Below, piece by piece: positions 9,437 to 18,991 of a stretch of 22,367 bases of DNA; the stretch's first letter is position 1, and each line of letters begins with the position of its first letter. The notes under the pieces were generated by a model, which did no database searches, had not been told where the DNA came from, and worked only from the letters and a program-made list of their open reading frames with translations. The position numbers and the translations under genes are program-made. Source of the DNA: Dipylidium caninum (Eukaryota > Platyhelminthes > Cestoda > Cyclophyllidea > Dipylidiidae); contig QEYB01001418.1 in NCBI GenBank assembly GCA_017562135.1, positions 1 through 22,367 of the forward strand. The letters are read 5' to 3'.

Positions 9437-11153
9437 GCGTCCAACACGCATGCGTGCATGCATGCCTGCCTGCATGAGTGGACGAGAAGAGGAGAAATGT
9501 CACACTTACGGGATTGATCTCCAACAACACCTTCCAGCCACCTTCATCACGCGCTCCGACACGTCCACCACCAGGTCCTCCACCTGATCCAGCAGATCCT
9601 CGAACATTATGAACGGAGACTCCGCCTCTATGTGGATGTACTTCCGACAGGTGACGACGAGTCCGACTCTGAAACAACCACCACCACACCAACATCACCC
9701 TGCTCCACCCGCTCCACCCCCCCACCCACAACACTCACAACACCCCAAGGAGAGCAGACGCCAACACTTGTCGGAATCGTGGAGACTGGCTGGCCCGACA
9801 ATGGGCAGACAGAACTATGAGATACCTCGCTCCATCTCGCTTGCTCTCTGCTCACCAGTCGGCAACCACCCACAACCGGTCGGTTTGCAAGCGCACACAC
9901 ACCTTCCACCTCCCACCCCGCCCTCATCTGTCTCCTTTTCCCCCCCTACTCACACGCCGAAGCGAACGCCAACAACTACTGTCGCGACTGCTGCAACTGC
10001 CAACGTGCAACACACATATCTCTCACCTCGGACACTACTGCTCCTAACTTCTCCGCCATCACACAATCTCATTTCAACCAGTGAGTGAGCACATGGTCGA
10101 CGTGCCTGCTCCAATACCAAGGAAACAACAACAACAACAACAACAACTACTACTACTACTACTACGACTGCCTCTGCGGACTTTCCCAGCTGAACACACC
10201 TCCTACTCGCATGAGCATGCCAGGCGAAGTAAACAATTAGACCCATTCCACCCACTACTCCACACACACACACACACACATACACCCACCAACTCACCTT
10301 CTCAGCCCCGGTAACTGCGCACCATGCAGTAGCAGTCACCCACCACTGGGATGCACGTCTCCAAATACAACTGGCTCGACTGCGTCAGGTAGGCCGGCTC
10401 ACCGAAGTAGTCCAACTTGAACAGCGTCGAACCGCCCTCCACCTGAGTTTGCACCAGTGTTGGTGGGTGCACCTACAACGCAGCACAACACATATACACA
10501 TACACACACACACACACCCCGTTACCACCCCTCGCCTCACGCCGCCTCGCCTCGTATCGCCTCACACTCCACATCCTCCAAATTCACTCACCTCCGTGAA
10601 GCCCCGATCCTTGTAGTGATCCCTGAATGCACCCGCGATTATGGCAGTCAGCTTCACTATTTTCGACGCCTTCGTCGTACGCAACACCAGGTGACGCTGA
10701 TCCAACTGTAGATCCACCTCCGACTCGTCCGTCACCACCGACTCGATGCCTCCTGCGGGCGCTTTCCCGATGCACTCCCAGTAGTCCGCCTGCCAACTCG
10801 ATGCCACCGGGAGCCTGTTGACCGGTCGGCACTTTCGTTATTTCGCCCGTCACAACGACAGACGACTCCGTCGACAGAGTCAACGCTTCGGGCGTTTTGT
10901 GCCAGATCCCCTGTGAGCAGACATTGCAGCAGGCCCGTACCGTCACGAATGATGATGAACATGAGCTTTTTGCTCTGACGACGAATTGTGTGTACCCACC
11001 CGTACACCTTCACGCGGCTACCAATGAACTTTGGCAGATCTCTCACCTTCGCCTTGGCCGCATCGCAACAACCGTTGCTCTTCTCGACAACCGCAGCCTC
11101 GGCACAACTGACAAGCGTAGCTTTGTCGTCGCCTGCCTTGTCGGTCAAATTTC
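8727..11153 (-). CDS. NARS1: Asparaginyl-tRNA synthetase, copy A, 5'-incomplete
   Basis: This encodes a class IIb enzyme that attaches asparagine to tRNA-Asn in the cytosol. Exons in coding order are 11153-10592, 10472-10298, 9668-9510, 9358-8981 and 8859-8727, with GT-AG introns. The first exon has the OB-fold (Val-Tyr-Gly-Trp-Val-His, Arg-Asp-Gly-Thr-Gly). The second has Gln-Val-Glu-Gly-Gly-Ser and Leu-Thr-Gln-Ser-Ser-Gln-Leu-Tyr. Motif 2 (Tyr-Arg-Ala-Glu, Thr-Arg-Arg-His-Leu) spans intron 2. The fourth has Gly-Glu-Ile-Val-Gly-Gly-Ser-Met-Arg. The last has motif 3 (Gly-Leu-Gly-Phe-Glu-Arg) and ends Arg-Cys-Arg-Pro. About 468 residues are present against about 548 in the human enzyme. The N-terminal domain and an ATG are not seen. 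At least six one-base indels break the frame, probably sequencing error. Confidence 0.92.
9411..9436. repeat. CA microsatellite in intron 3 of copy A
   Basis: A CA run of about 13 units inside the intron at 9359-9509. Confidence 0.95.
10125..10165. repeat. CAA then CTA microsatellite in intron 2 of copy A
   Basis: About eight CAA units are followed by about six CTA units, inside the long intron at 9669-10297. Confidence 0.95.
10261..10280. repeat. CA microsatellite in intron 2 of copy A
   Basis: Ten CA units lie about 17 bases from the splice donor of the intron at 9669-10297. Confidence 0.95.
10488..10517. repeat. CA microsatellite in intron 1 of copy A
   Basis: An imperfect then perfect CA run lies close to the acceptor of the intron at 10473-10591. 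Confidence 0.9.
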
Positions 11154-12576
11154 CTAATTGTCAAAATTAGCATGTGATTATAAGTCACGCGTACAGCATT
11201 GGGGCAAATATAGTCACAAATCATTTTAAGTATGCAAACGAGATTACAAAAAGGGGGCAAATAATACTCTCGTCTGACCTGACTGCACGTCCACTCCTGT
11301 CATAGCGACTACGCAAGAATGCCGAACAACTTCGCGCCTCCTCAGTCCACTAAAACAAAATTTTAGTATGTAATCACATATGGTCAGAATTTGGTATTTT
11401 GAATCCCAGCCTTGGTATTTAACAATTGTATCTTTATATGTTTATTATACTTTTTTAGAGGAAAGCATTTTTTTGAGTTTTTCTAACTCACAGACAAATG
11501 GCCATTGCCTGCTAACTCATCACCGTGACCGTCTACTCCGTGAATTTGTTACTTCTTCTTCTGTTGCTTTCATTCATACACGTTTTCAATAACTCAAGAG
11601 TCGAATATCACTTTCACTTTTATGCAGGTTCTTCTGATCGTTGATCGCATTTGAACATGCCTTTTCCATTTTGTTTTTCACCACACTGCAAAATTCAACT
11701 TCATCTTGTTTACTGAGAAGTAATTAAAGTCTTGACACGGATCTCTGTAGTATGTATACCTATTGGCATAGAATCTGCCTTGCAGCCTGATGGACCGTTG
11801 AACTATTCCCTGTCCTTCACTTGTGGCCCATCCTCGTCGCAAACCCTTTCACTAAGCCGTAACCACGCAACTCTTGCTGGTGAGCCCCCCACGCGCCTAG
11901 TCTAATGGCATTAGACGAGCAACGGTTAGGGGGCTTTGCCCAGCCGCTCCACTCGAGATATCGCCGGTGCTCACTCTGCCCTCCGCCGCGTTGTCCAAGG
12001 TATCTGTTATCAATTGTGAGGACGGACGAATAAGCAATAGAGAGACGCAAAATCGACTGCAACCAGGCTCTGTAATCTCCCTCTTTTCCTCTCCTCCATC
12101 CTACCTAATAATTGGTAGTGGGTAGAAAATTGCATTATTGTGTGGACGAGTGACTTGTGCGGAATCCGCAGGCAGTTACAGACTCCACGGCTCAGAATGA
12201 CGGTGAATGAGTGGGGAGGGGGCGGGGGGGAGACTAAATAAGGCCCCAAAATAAGGTTGTTTCTGAGGCGACTTGCGTTTCACTGGGCCTCCAGATCATC
12301 TCTGCCTGCCCTTTAGCGGAGCCCATCTCGCAGAACCGAATGTCTTTTCCAGCAGTTCACAAGGGAAGTGGATGGCTCGCAATGAATGGGGTTTATGGTG
12401 GCTCTTGGTCCACTCACTTCGGCCTCTTCGTTGCCCCGCCACACTTGTCGACCGGCGAGTAAAAAAATGCCACCTATTGGCCTGTGCAAGAGAGACTTCG
12501 AGAGGCGGAAAAATGGTGGAGGGTCGCGGGAGGCGAGGTGCGAGAGGCGCAAGGTAAGAGGGACGAGAGAGAAGAT
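11154..12576. other. Region 5' of copy A, no gene seen
   Basis: The missing first exon(s) of copy A should lie here on the minus strand, but no stretch encoding the Tyr-Val-Ser-Glu-Arg-Leu-Gly type N-terminus was found. The first 700 bases are AT-rich. A folded element lies at 11883-11935. A plus-strand frame at 12273-12557 has 94 codons but no motif. The right arm begins immediately afterwards. Confidence 0.5.
11883..11935. other. Nested dyad, possible structured element
   Basis: An outer 7-bp stem (AGCCCCC at 11883-11889 with GGGGGCT at 11929-11935) encloses a perfect inner dyad (GTCTAATG, one base, CATTAGAC, at 11900-11916). The element sits in otherwise gene-free sequence. It could form a stem-loop in RNA or a small cruciform. 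It does not fit a tRNA cloverleaf, because no T-arm is present. Confidence 0.5.
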
Positions 12577-12993
12577 AGCAGACGCGAGTGGAGGTTGTTC
12601 GGTTCACATGATGCGGTAAGGACGCGGCCGATGGCCGGCGACGCAGGTCAAATGACGTGTCACCGGATGAATGAATGACGAAGAACGGATGCACGCCGGG
12701 GATGACGAAACGAGGACTCAGTGTTGCATCACCTCGCGCGAGGCGGCACAACCTCCGCCTCGTCGGTGCGGGCGGCTCGGCTCGGCTCGGCGAGCGTGGG
12801 ACTGGGCATGGGACTGGGCCTGGGCGTGAACGTGTGCTTGGACGTCTTGCGAACCGGTGGCGGTGCTGGCTGCCGGACTGGTGGAGGAGGCCTGCGGCGG
12901 TGTGGAGGTGACGATGAGGTATCGTGGAGGCGTGGAAGGTTTTTCCATTGGCCTTTTTTCTCTATTATTTGACACTGTGCCCAAGTGTGCAGG

Positions 12994-13060
12994 CGGGTGG
13001 GGGGTGGGGGTGGGGTGTGGGGGGATGGGGGCGGGAGTGGTGTGGGGGAGGCAGGGGCGG
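12994..13060 (+). other. G-run tract, possible G-quadruplex (right arm)
   Basis: At least six runs of three or more G are separated by one to a few bases. This mirrors 6150-6206. Confidence 0.6.
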
Positions 13061-13220
13061 GCAATGCGTCGGTGGACGAGGCAGAAGCACAACAGACGGG
13101 GCATTGTCGCTTCAACGGGCAGCTGGATGCGTCGGTGAGTTAGTTTCTGCTCGGAGGAGGTACGTGTGCTAGTGCAGTTGGACAATTCCACCGACGGACG
13201 AACGGCAGGCTGGTGGGTGG

Positions 13221-13808
13221 GTGGACGTCTGCAGCGGTGACGATCGGCTGGACAACGTCAGCGCCTATGAACTCGTCCACGGGAGAAACACGACTTCCAT
13301 TCGTCGCGTCGCAACCACTCCACGGACCCGCCAGCTGTCAACGCTCACCCGCTGCGAAGACGAGCAGCCAGTTGAGGGAGACGAGGCGAGCGCGGAGGCC
13401 GACCCACTCGACAGTCTCTGCGGCCTCGTCGGTGAGGAGGCCAACGTCGATCTCTTTCGTCGGGGGACGCACTGCGTCGTGGGACGGGCAGACTGGTTGC
13501 TCGCCGGGGTCCACCACCCACCGCCCCGTCGCGTCCAGAGCTCCGTGGCATTAGCCATTCCGTGCACCGAGAGCGGACAGTCTGCACCCTCCAACCCGCA
13601 TTGGACGCATCTTCGCGTCTCAGGCCCTCGTCTACGTCGCGCCCGTCCACGTCAACAACCGCAGTCGCACTGCCGCACTGCCTCAGTCCAGTTGGGCGCG
13701 AGTGCGCTGGGTGGATCTGCCTCCCCAACTCGTCGCCTGCAACAACTGTCAGTCGGAGACGAGGCCGCACGCCCTCCGCGCCCGCCCCCGGTCACCTCCC
13801 GCCCGTAG
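13221..13808 (+). CDS. Open frame in right GC-rich block, function unknown
   Basis: This 195-codon frame matches the left-arm minus-strand frame at 5168-6277 at its start and in later parts. Between them an indel pair gives a different, acidic peptide here (Glu-Asp-Glu-Gln-Pro-Val-Glu-Gly-Asp-Glu and onwards). The acidic version looks more protein-like than the Ser/Arg-rich left version, but this is only an impression. No known domain was seen. Confidence 0.2.
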   Translation: MDVCSGDDRLDNVSAYELVHGRNTTSIRRVATTPRTRQLSTLTRCEDEQPVEGDEASAEADPLDSLCGLVGEEANVDLFRRGTHCVVGRADWLLAGVHHPPPRRVQSSVALAIPCTESGQSAPSNPHWTHLRVSGPRLRRARPRQQPQSHCRTASVQLGASALGGSASPTRRLQQLSVGDEAARPPRPPPVTSRP

Positions 13809-14460
13809 GAGCCCCTCATTTTGCGACTCGTGTGGAAGCGATGACTCGTGCACACAGTTTCGAGGAGTTTTCAGACGCCTTCGCGTCTCCTCAGCAACAA
13901 ATCCATGCCGGCTGAGACGCAGGCCATCGGCTTGGGAGACAGATGTCCGCAGGGGCGGCAGCAGGCGCGGGCGCTGACGCTGGCGCTGGCGCGGGAGGAG
14001 AGCGGTGGCCGTGGCGGGTGTAGTGGGAAGCGCCTCGTCGACATTCCCCCCGAGGGATGGAAGGGGAGATGCGCCGTGCACCCCGCGCAAACGCCTGGCG
14101 GCCAACCGACAACGGCGCACCTGCCCGCGTTTCGTCGTAGGCGCAGGTTTCGGCACAACACGAGGTGGCTCGCGGTGCCTCCTCCCCTCAAAACCAGACT
14201 GTTAAGCCAGATCTTCCACGTGAAGGGCAAAAAGGCGGCTCATGCACGTGGTCAGACATGCAGGCACGAGGACGCGAGCAGACACGCTTTCCGCATCGCC
14301 AGATCACTGGGTGCCGTCAGGACGGAGTGTGCAGGCGGTTGGACCGAGTGCCGAGCAGACCCGCTGACCCGACAAGCCCAGTCGCTGGCCATGGCACGCG
14401 GCGTCACCCAAACCGCTCGAATCACCGTCATTGCGCACCCCGTGGGGGAGGGAAATGTTT

Positions 14461-15234
14461 AAATTGCAACTCCAATTCATCGTTTCATCGCACTGTGATA
14501 GAGTCGCCTGTTGATTCGGATCGAATCAATTTCTTTCCCCATGCCAAAAGGCTTTTCAGCGAGCAAAAACTGACGGTCTTTGTTGATTTCGCTCAGGTTT
14601 TTCCCACATCCTAAACAAACCACACGTGTTCAGCTTATGTACGCATAGTAATGGTGGGACTAATTCCGCCTGATCAATTTTTGCCAAATCCTCTCCTTAC
14701 TCATTCGCTCAACAATTGCCATGTGTAACTCATTTGGCTGAATTTCCTTTTGGGAAATCGCTTCAGCCTTTTGCCCGATTCGCAAAATCTTATGTAAATG
14801 CAACGGATAAGAATACAACGAAAACTTAATGGCACTTTGCTATAGGTATCGCAATGTGCTTCGCTGGTCTGAGAGCGCGAAGTTGAGCAACCTTCTTTAC
14901 CAACAACAAACTTCCCTTTCAACGAATAAATCATTTTTTCTCAAAAGCATAATCTATGCCTTTCTACCATTTTACGCGCCTTTATTATAGTACTTATACA
15001 ATCGTTGTGTCGTAGGCATTAAATTGTGAATGTTCTTGAACAATGGGTCTCCCACCACCTTTTTTTGGTTTTGTTTAAGTAGTTCTTTCGAGCGCGCTGT
15101 ACTCACATATTGTCATTAATTATCGTCATGACTCTTTTCGGGGGTTCGTATTCTCTGTTCGTAAAACTTCCACTTTTTTCCTTTCTTACGTTAGTTTATT
15201 GATGACCGTGTTTTTCTTCTTACATGCAGATGTA
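14461..15234. other. AT-rich region 5' of right copy B
   Basis: No gene is visible. It ends in a pyrimidine-rich tract followed by CAG at 15228-15230, five bases before the copy B ATG, which resembles a 3' splice site. An upstream untranslated exon or a trans-spliced leader is possible. Confidence 0.4.
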
Positions 15235-17345
15235 ATGACGTATTATGTGTCCGAAAGGCTAGGGGACGATATACTTGGAGATGGTTCGAAGGAATATCCA
15301 TTTCAAACTCTTCCTCGTCTTTTCAAAGTTCTGAACGTCTATGATCCTTTAAAGGAGGTGATTTACACTGATGCCCCGGAGACTTCGGGTGGATTGAATA
15401 TCCCGAAGATATCCTTTTACGTTCTTATAATGATTACAGACATTCTCTAAACAAGGCAGGCAACGAAACGCCTACAGTTTATGCCTCTATTACAGATGCG
15501 GTGGAGATCAAGGAAGACGAGAGTCTTCCAGATGCCATTGTCGTGAAAGTGCGTGATTTAAAAAAAATTATTGGGTGAGCGTGTTAAGTGTTTGGCTGGG
15601 CATACAAAATTCGTCGTCAGAGCAAGGATGTAATGTATATCATTCTTCGAGATGGTACTGGTATTGTCCATTGTCTTCTGAGTGGAGTCTTTCACGAAAC
15701 GCCTGAACGCGCTCACCCTCTCCACTGAATCGTCTATTTACGTAAAGGGCGTTGTTACTGAAGTGACAGATGACCAAAATATTCCCGGAAATGTGGAACT
15801 GAAGGTGATTATTGGGAGTGCATCGGAAAGGCGCCTGCGGGAGGTGTTGAAGCTTACGTTACGGAGAAGAGCAGGATGGATTGGCAGGCGGATCATCGTC
15901 ACCTCATGATTCGCAACCACGGAAGTGTCAAATGTAATAAAGCTGACGGCCATAATCACGGAGGCATTCAAGATCACTACAAAGATCGCGGATTCACAGA
16001 GGCGAGTAATTACGAGGGTGTGAAGTGTGAGATGAGGATATCTGGGTGATGTTGGAATGAATGCCATTTGAAGTGTTAGTGAGGGTTCTTGTCTTTTTAG
16101 GTACATCCGCCAACGTTGGTGGCACATCAGATGCACGAAGATTCTCCTCTGGCTAATGTGGACTACGCTGGACAAAAGTCGCGCCTTACTCAGTCCAGTC
16201 AGGTTCTATTTAGAGTCGTGCATTCCCGTCTTGGGTAACTGCTACTGCATGACACGCTGTTACAACAACTCGAGTGTAAGTTAATTTGGTGGAAAATGCA
16301 ATGACGAGGCTTTTCTTAAAATCTACACATTTTGTGTGGAAGTGGTGACTTGAGTTGTTCTGTCAAAATTTGTGTTAGTGGGAATTTTGTTACGTGTATG
16401 TCAATGGCTTTGTCCGTTTGTGTACGGGCGGATCATTCCGTATTATACTTCAACCTATTCATGACACGTTGAAATCCTTTTTTGTCCATAACCGACATGC
16501 GTTTTTTGTGGGACTACAACAAGGATTTTAACTAATTTTTATCGCCCAACGTTTTAGTTTGGCAGTCCTTCCCATAGTGCCTGGAAGAGCATATCCAAAT
16601 TGAGGCGGAATCACCATTTATCACTTTCGAGGATCTTCTTGGCCAGGTGGAGGATCTCATAGTAAGACGTAGTGGAACGCGTAATGCGGAAGTGTGGAGA
16701 CTTGATAATGGAAATGAATCCTGTGAGAGTTTTTTTCATTTTGGTTCATTGACGTCGCACTCCAACTGATTTGTATGCGTTTGTGAGAGTGTAGAATTTA
16801 AAGTCCCAAAGAAGCCTTTCGCGCGTGTGGAATTTAACTTGGCCGCCGAAGCAGGACGTTTCCTTCAAAACAAGAAGCCCACCGCGCCTTAAACTGCGGA
16901 AGACTTCAGCGAATATCCTCATCCGTCCCCTCTTTTGTTATACATCTGCCAACGGAAATAGATTCATTTACTGCGGAGTGCGTCGAAGATGATCCAGCTG
17001 TGACCCAGTCCTTCTACCTCATACTCCAGAAGAAGGCGGACTTGTGAGAGGTGCAAATGAGGGTCAAGAATCACAGCGACTTAATGGAGCGCTACAGACT
17101 CGCTTGTATCGACGCCTCTACTTGCTACTGGTACACGCAACTGGTACGTTGGTTCTGACCGCCTCGCTTCCCCTCCTCCGCCACTTTATGCTCTCTACTT
17201 TTTATATCATAGCGCGAATTTGGTACTTGTCCACACGGCGGCTACCGGTTAATTTTGGAACGCTTCTGCGCCTGGTTTATGGGTAAGGCGCAATGTTCAG
17301 GAGGTCCCTCTGTATCCCCGCTTCAAGCATCAATACAGGCCTTAG
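15235..17345 (+). pseudogene. AsnRS-like paralogue, copy B, right arm
   Basis: Likely exons are 15235-16001, 16101-16275, 16558-16722, 16795-17143 and 17213-17345, with intron positions identical to copy A. Exons 2 (175 bases) and 5 (133 bases) have the same length as in copy A. The N-terminal domain absent from copy A is present (Tyr-Val-Ser-Glu-Arg-Leu-Gly-Asp-Asp). The OB-fold, the Leu-Thr-Gln-Ser-Ser-Gln-Leu-Tyr segment, the Ile-Glu-Ala-Glu-Ser-Pro-Phe segment and Cys-Pro-His-Gly-Gly are kept. Catalytic segments are replaced: Val-Glu-Gly-Gly-Ser by Met-His-Glu-Asp-Ser, Tyr-Arg-Ala-Glu by Tyr-Asn-Asn-Ser, and Gly-Leu-Gly-Phe-Glu-Arg by Arg-Leu-Ile-Leu-Glu-Arg. Several one-base indels break the frame. 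It may be a pseudogene or a non-catalytic paralogue. Confidence 0.75.
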
Positions 17346-18510
17346 AGCTCCCTCAATAAAGGACAACCTTAAATGTTGACAGCAGTGCCTTGTGCTGCGA
17401 GCATGCTGCGAGCAGAGTTGGGACCGAGGATTGGACGGGCTCTAAGGAGTCGCCATTAAACAAAACCGGCACCACAATGTTTCGCGATGAGAAGCCCCGA
17501 GGCAGTCGTGGCACCTCGAGCTTTCGTCAGTCGATAGTGCATTTGGGCGGCTGGAAGCGCGTAGGTGTGTGTGCTCGCCTGGTAAGTTGAGTATTTCTCG
17601 AGTACCCAAATGGCACACAGGCTGCGTCCACTTCGCCGCCTGAAGTTCTCTCAATGAAGTGGGGTTCTGAAGGCGATTCGACCGCCTGCGCGTCAGTAGA
17701 TCCTCACCATTGAGCCTACTTTCGCATGGCAGGCTCCGATGCCGATGAGGCCAGGTGGTGCGGCTCCGTTTGTGTCGCGCGTACAGCCGCTGTCAGTGTC
17801 ACACGACGCCACCTTTTGGGCTCCTTGCGGTAGGAAGGCGCAATCTATGGGCGGATGGATGACTGACGTGCACGCACTCGCCCTGTCGGGGCAAGTGTCG
17901 CCCCACTATGGAGCAGGAAAGGGTCATTTCGCCGTCACGCCCTTGGCTCGGAGAACCGAAGCACTGGTCGGCTGTCTTGAACCCCCTCGAATTCCGCCAG
18001 TCGGGGGTTCGAGTGTCCTCTTCAATCGGTGTATTAACGAGGCGCATGCCACCCGGACACCCTGTTCCCCTCCGGTCAAAATACACCCCCACCACCACGA
18101 CTACTTGGTCGCCCACACGAGTGGGCGTAACGCTACTTTGTTTGACAATTTTCCACCGCGATGATCACACGGGTGCATATCAAAAATATCTTCGTCGAGA
18201 CAAAACCGCTTCGCATCACTCTCACCAAACCACGACGGTAGTGGCGCGTCGATTGGGACAGCTAAGAGACTAAAAGGGGCCACTTCCTCCGACTTCCCAA
18301 CGCCTCCTTCCGAGGCACCAACTGCCGATCTGCACGTGGGGCGGACAGATGAGAAGCCCCAGCGCCACGCCCCGGCGGTCCGAGGACCCCTTGTGAACGC
18401 CCAATCGCCTCCGAGCGCCACGCCAGTTGAGGTGGCTCAAAAGCGAGACGAGACGAGACGCGTCGGCGCCTGCGCCTGCGCCGGAGGAGGTGCAGACGTC
18501 CCGGTTCAGG
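17346..18510 (+). other. Unrecognised region downstream of copy B (right arm)
   Basis: This matches 540-1703 in reverse complement. The best frame is 17739-18164 (141 codons), which shares the Gly-Lys-Gly-His-Phe-Ala-Val-Thr-Pro-Leu and Pro-Pro-Val-Gly-Gly-Ser-Ser-Val-Leu-Phe pieces with the left arm. No family was recognised, and the frame is not continuous between arms. Confidence 0.25.
17355..17360 (+). promoter_or_regulatory. Poly(A) signal of right copy B
   Basis: AATAAA begins ten bases after the TAG stop at 17343-17345, in the same CTCAATAAAG context as copy A. Confidence 0.7.
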
Positions 18511-18517
18511 TGTCCAC

Positions 18518-18991
18518 ATGACCGGCGACCGCAATCGATACGTGTCACGAGTGACAGGAGCATTCAAACACCCGGAGCCCGGGATCGGAGATGTCAGTGT
18601 CGAGATGGACCGGAACCCCTGCAATCCGCCCACCCCCAACCCAAATGGAGGACTCCTGTCGTCCAAATCCGAATTACACACAACCGGGCCGCGGCCAGAT
18701 CCAACCCCTGCGACATTCAGTGTGCCAAAAGGAATCAATTCATGCCAACAACAGCAGATGCCCATGGGAAAACTCAATTCCATGGCGTATGAAAGCACGC
18801 CCTTCGTGGGCGGTGGCGGCGGGGCTACTGCTACAACGGAGGAGGAAACGCGGGCAACTTCTGTCCAGACCCGATCACAGGCGCCGGGTAATATGTACGC
18901 GCGGAAACATGTACGGCAGTCCGTGTCAGGTGTCCATCTGCACCCCCGCCGTCAAAAAAGCAGCGATGCCCATGTGCCCCGTACCCGCTAG
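18518..18991 (+). other. Unrecognised arm segment, possibly coding (right)
   Basis: This 157-codon frame corresponds to the left-arm frame at 57-539. It is Asn/Pro-rich at first, then Gln-rich, then Gly-rich with a Phe-Val-Gly-Gly-Gly-Gly-Gly piece. The counterpart in the left arm is only partly in the same frame, and substitutions are common. No family was recognised. Confidence 0.2.

Larger units (their letters stand above)
12577..14460. other. GC-rich block of the right arm
   Basis: This is the mirror image of 4740-6624, with the same low-complexity patch near 13960-14000 and the same sharp drop in GC at its outer edge. The inner 370 bases are almost identical to the left arm. Open frames comparable to the left 369-codon frame are split here: 13221-13808 keeps the Asp-Val-Cys-Ser-Gly-Asp-Asp segment, and 13848-14462 keeps the Thr-Gln-Ala-Ile-Gly-Leu-Gly-Asp-Arg segment. 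Whether any of it is coding is uncertain. Confidence 0.5.
12577..18990. repeat. Right arm of a giant inverted repeat
   Basis: This stretch is the reverse complement of the left arm. Bases 12577-12946 match 6624-6255 with only one substitution noticed. Around 14200-14460 versus 4980-4730 there are about a dozen one- or two-base differences in 250. Around 18270-18500 versus 710-480 substitutions are frequent. The outer end is set by where the partner leaves the window, so the true arm may extend further right. Confidence 0.9.

Noticed and set aside
8813..9475. 220-codon continuous minus-strand frame as one exon
   Set aside because: Only 8981-9358 of it encodes AsnRS. The ends read through introns with GT and AG borders and a CA microsatellite that gives a Cys-Val run.
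10081..10314. Plus-strand frame with Gln and Leu runs
   Set aside because: It is a translation of the CAA, CTA and CA microsatellites inside intron 2 of copy A.
1..18990. Inverted repeat explained as a single missed-adapter read
   Set aside because: That artefact folds with little or no spacer. Here about 6 kb of unique sequence with its own gene separates the arms. Other forms of misassembly remain possible.
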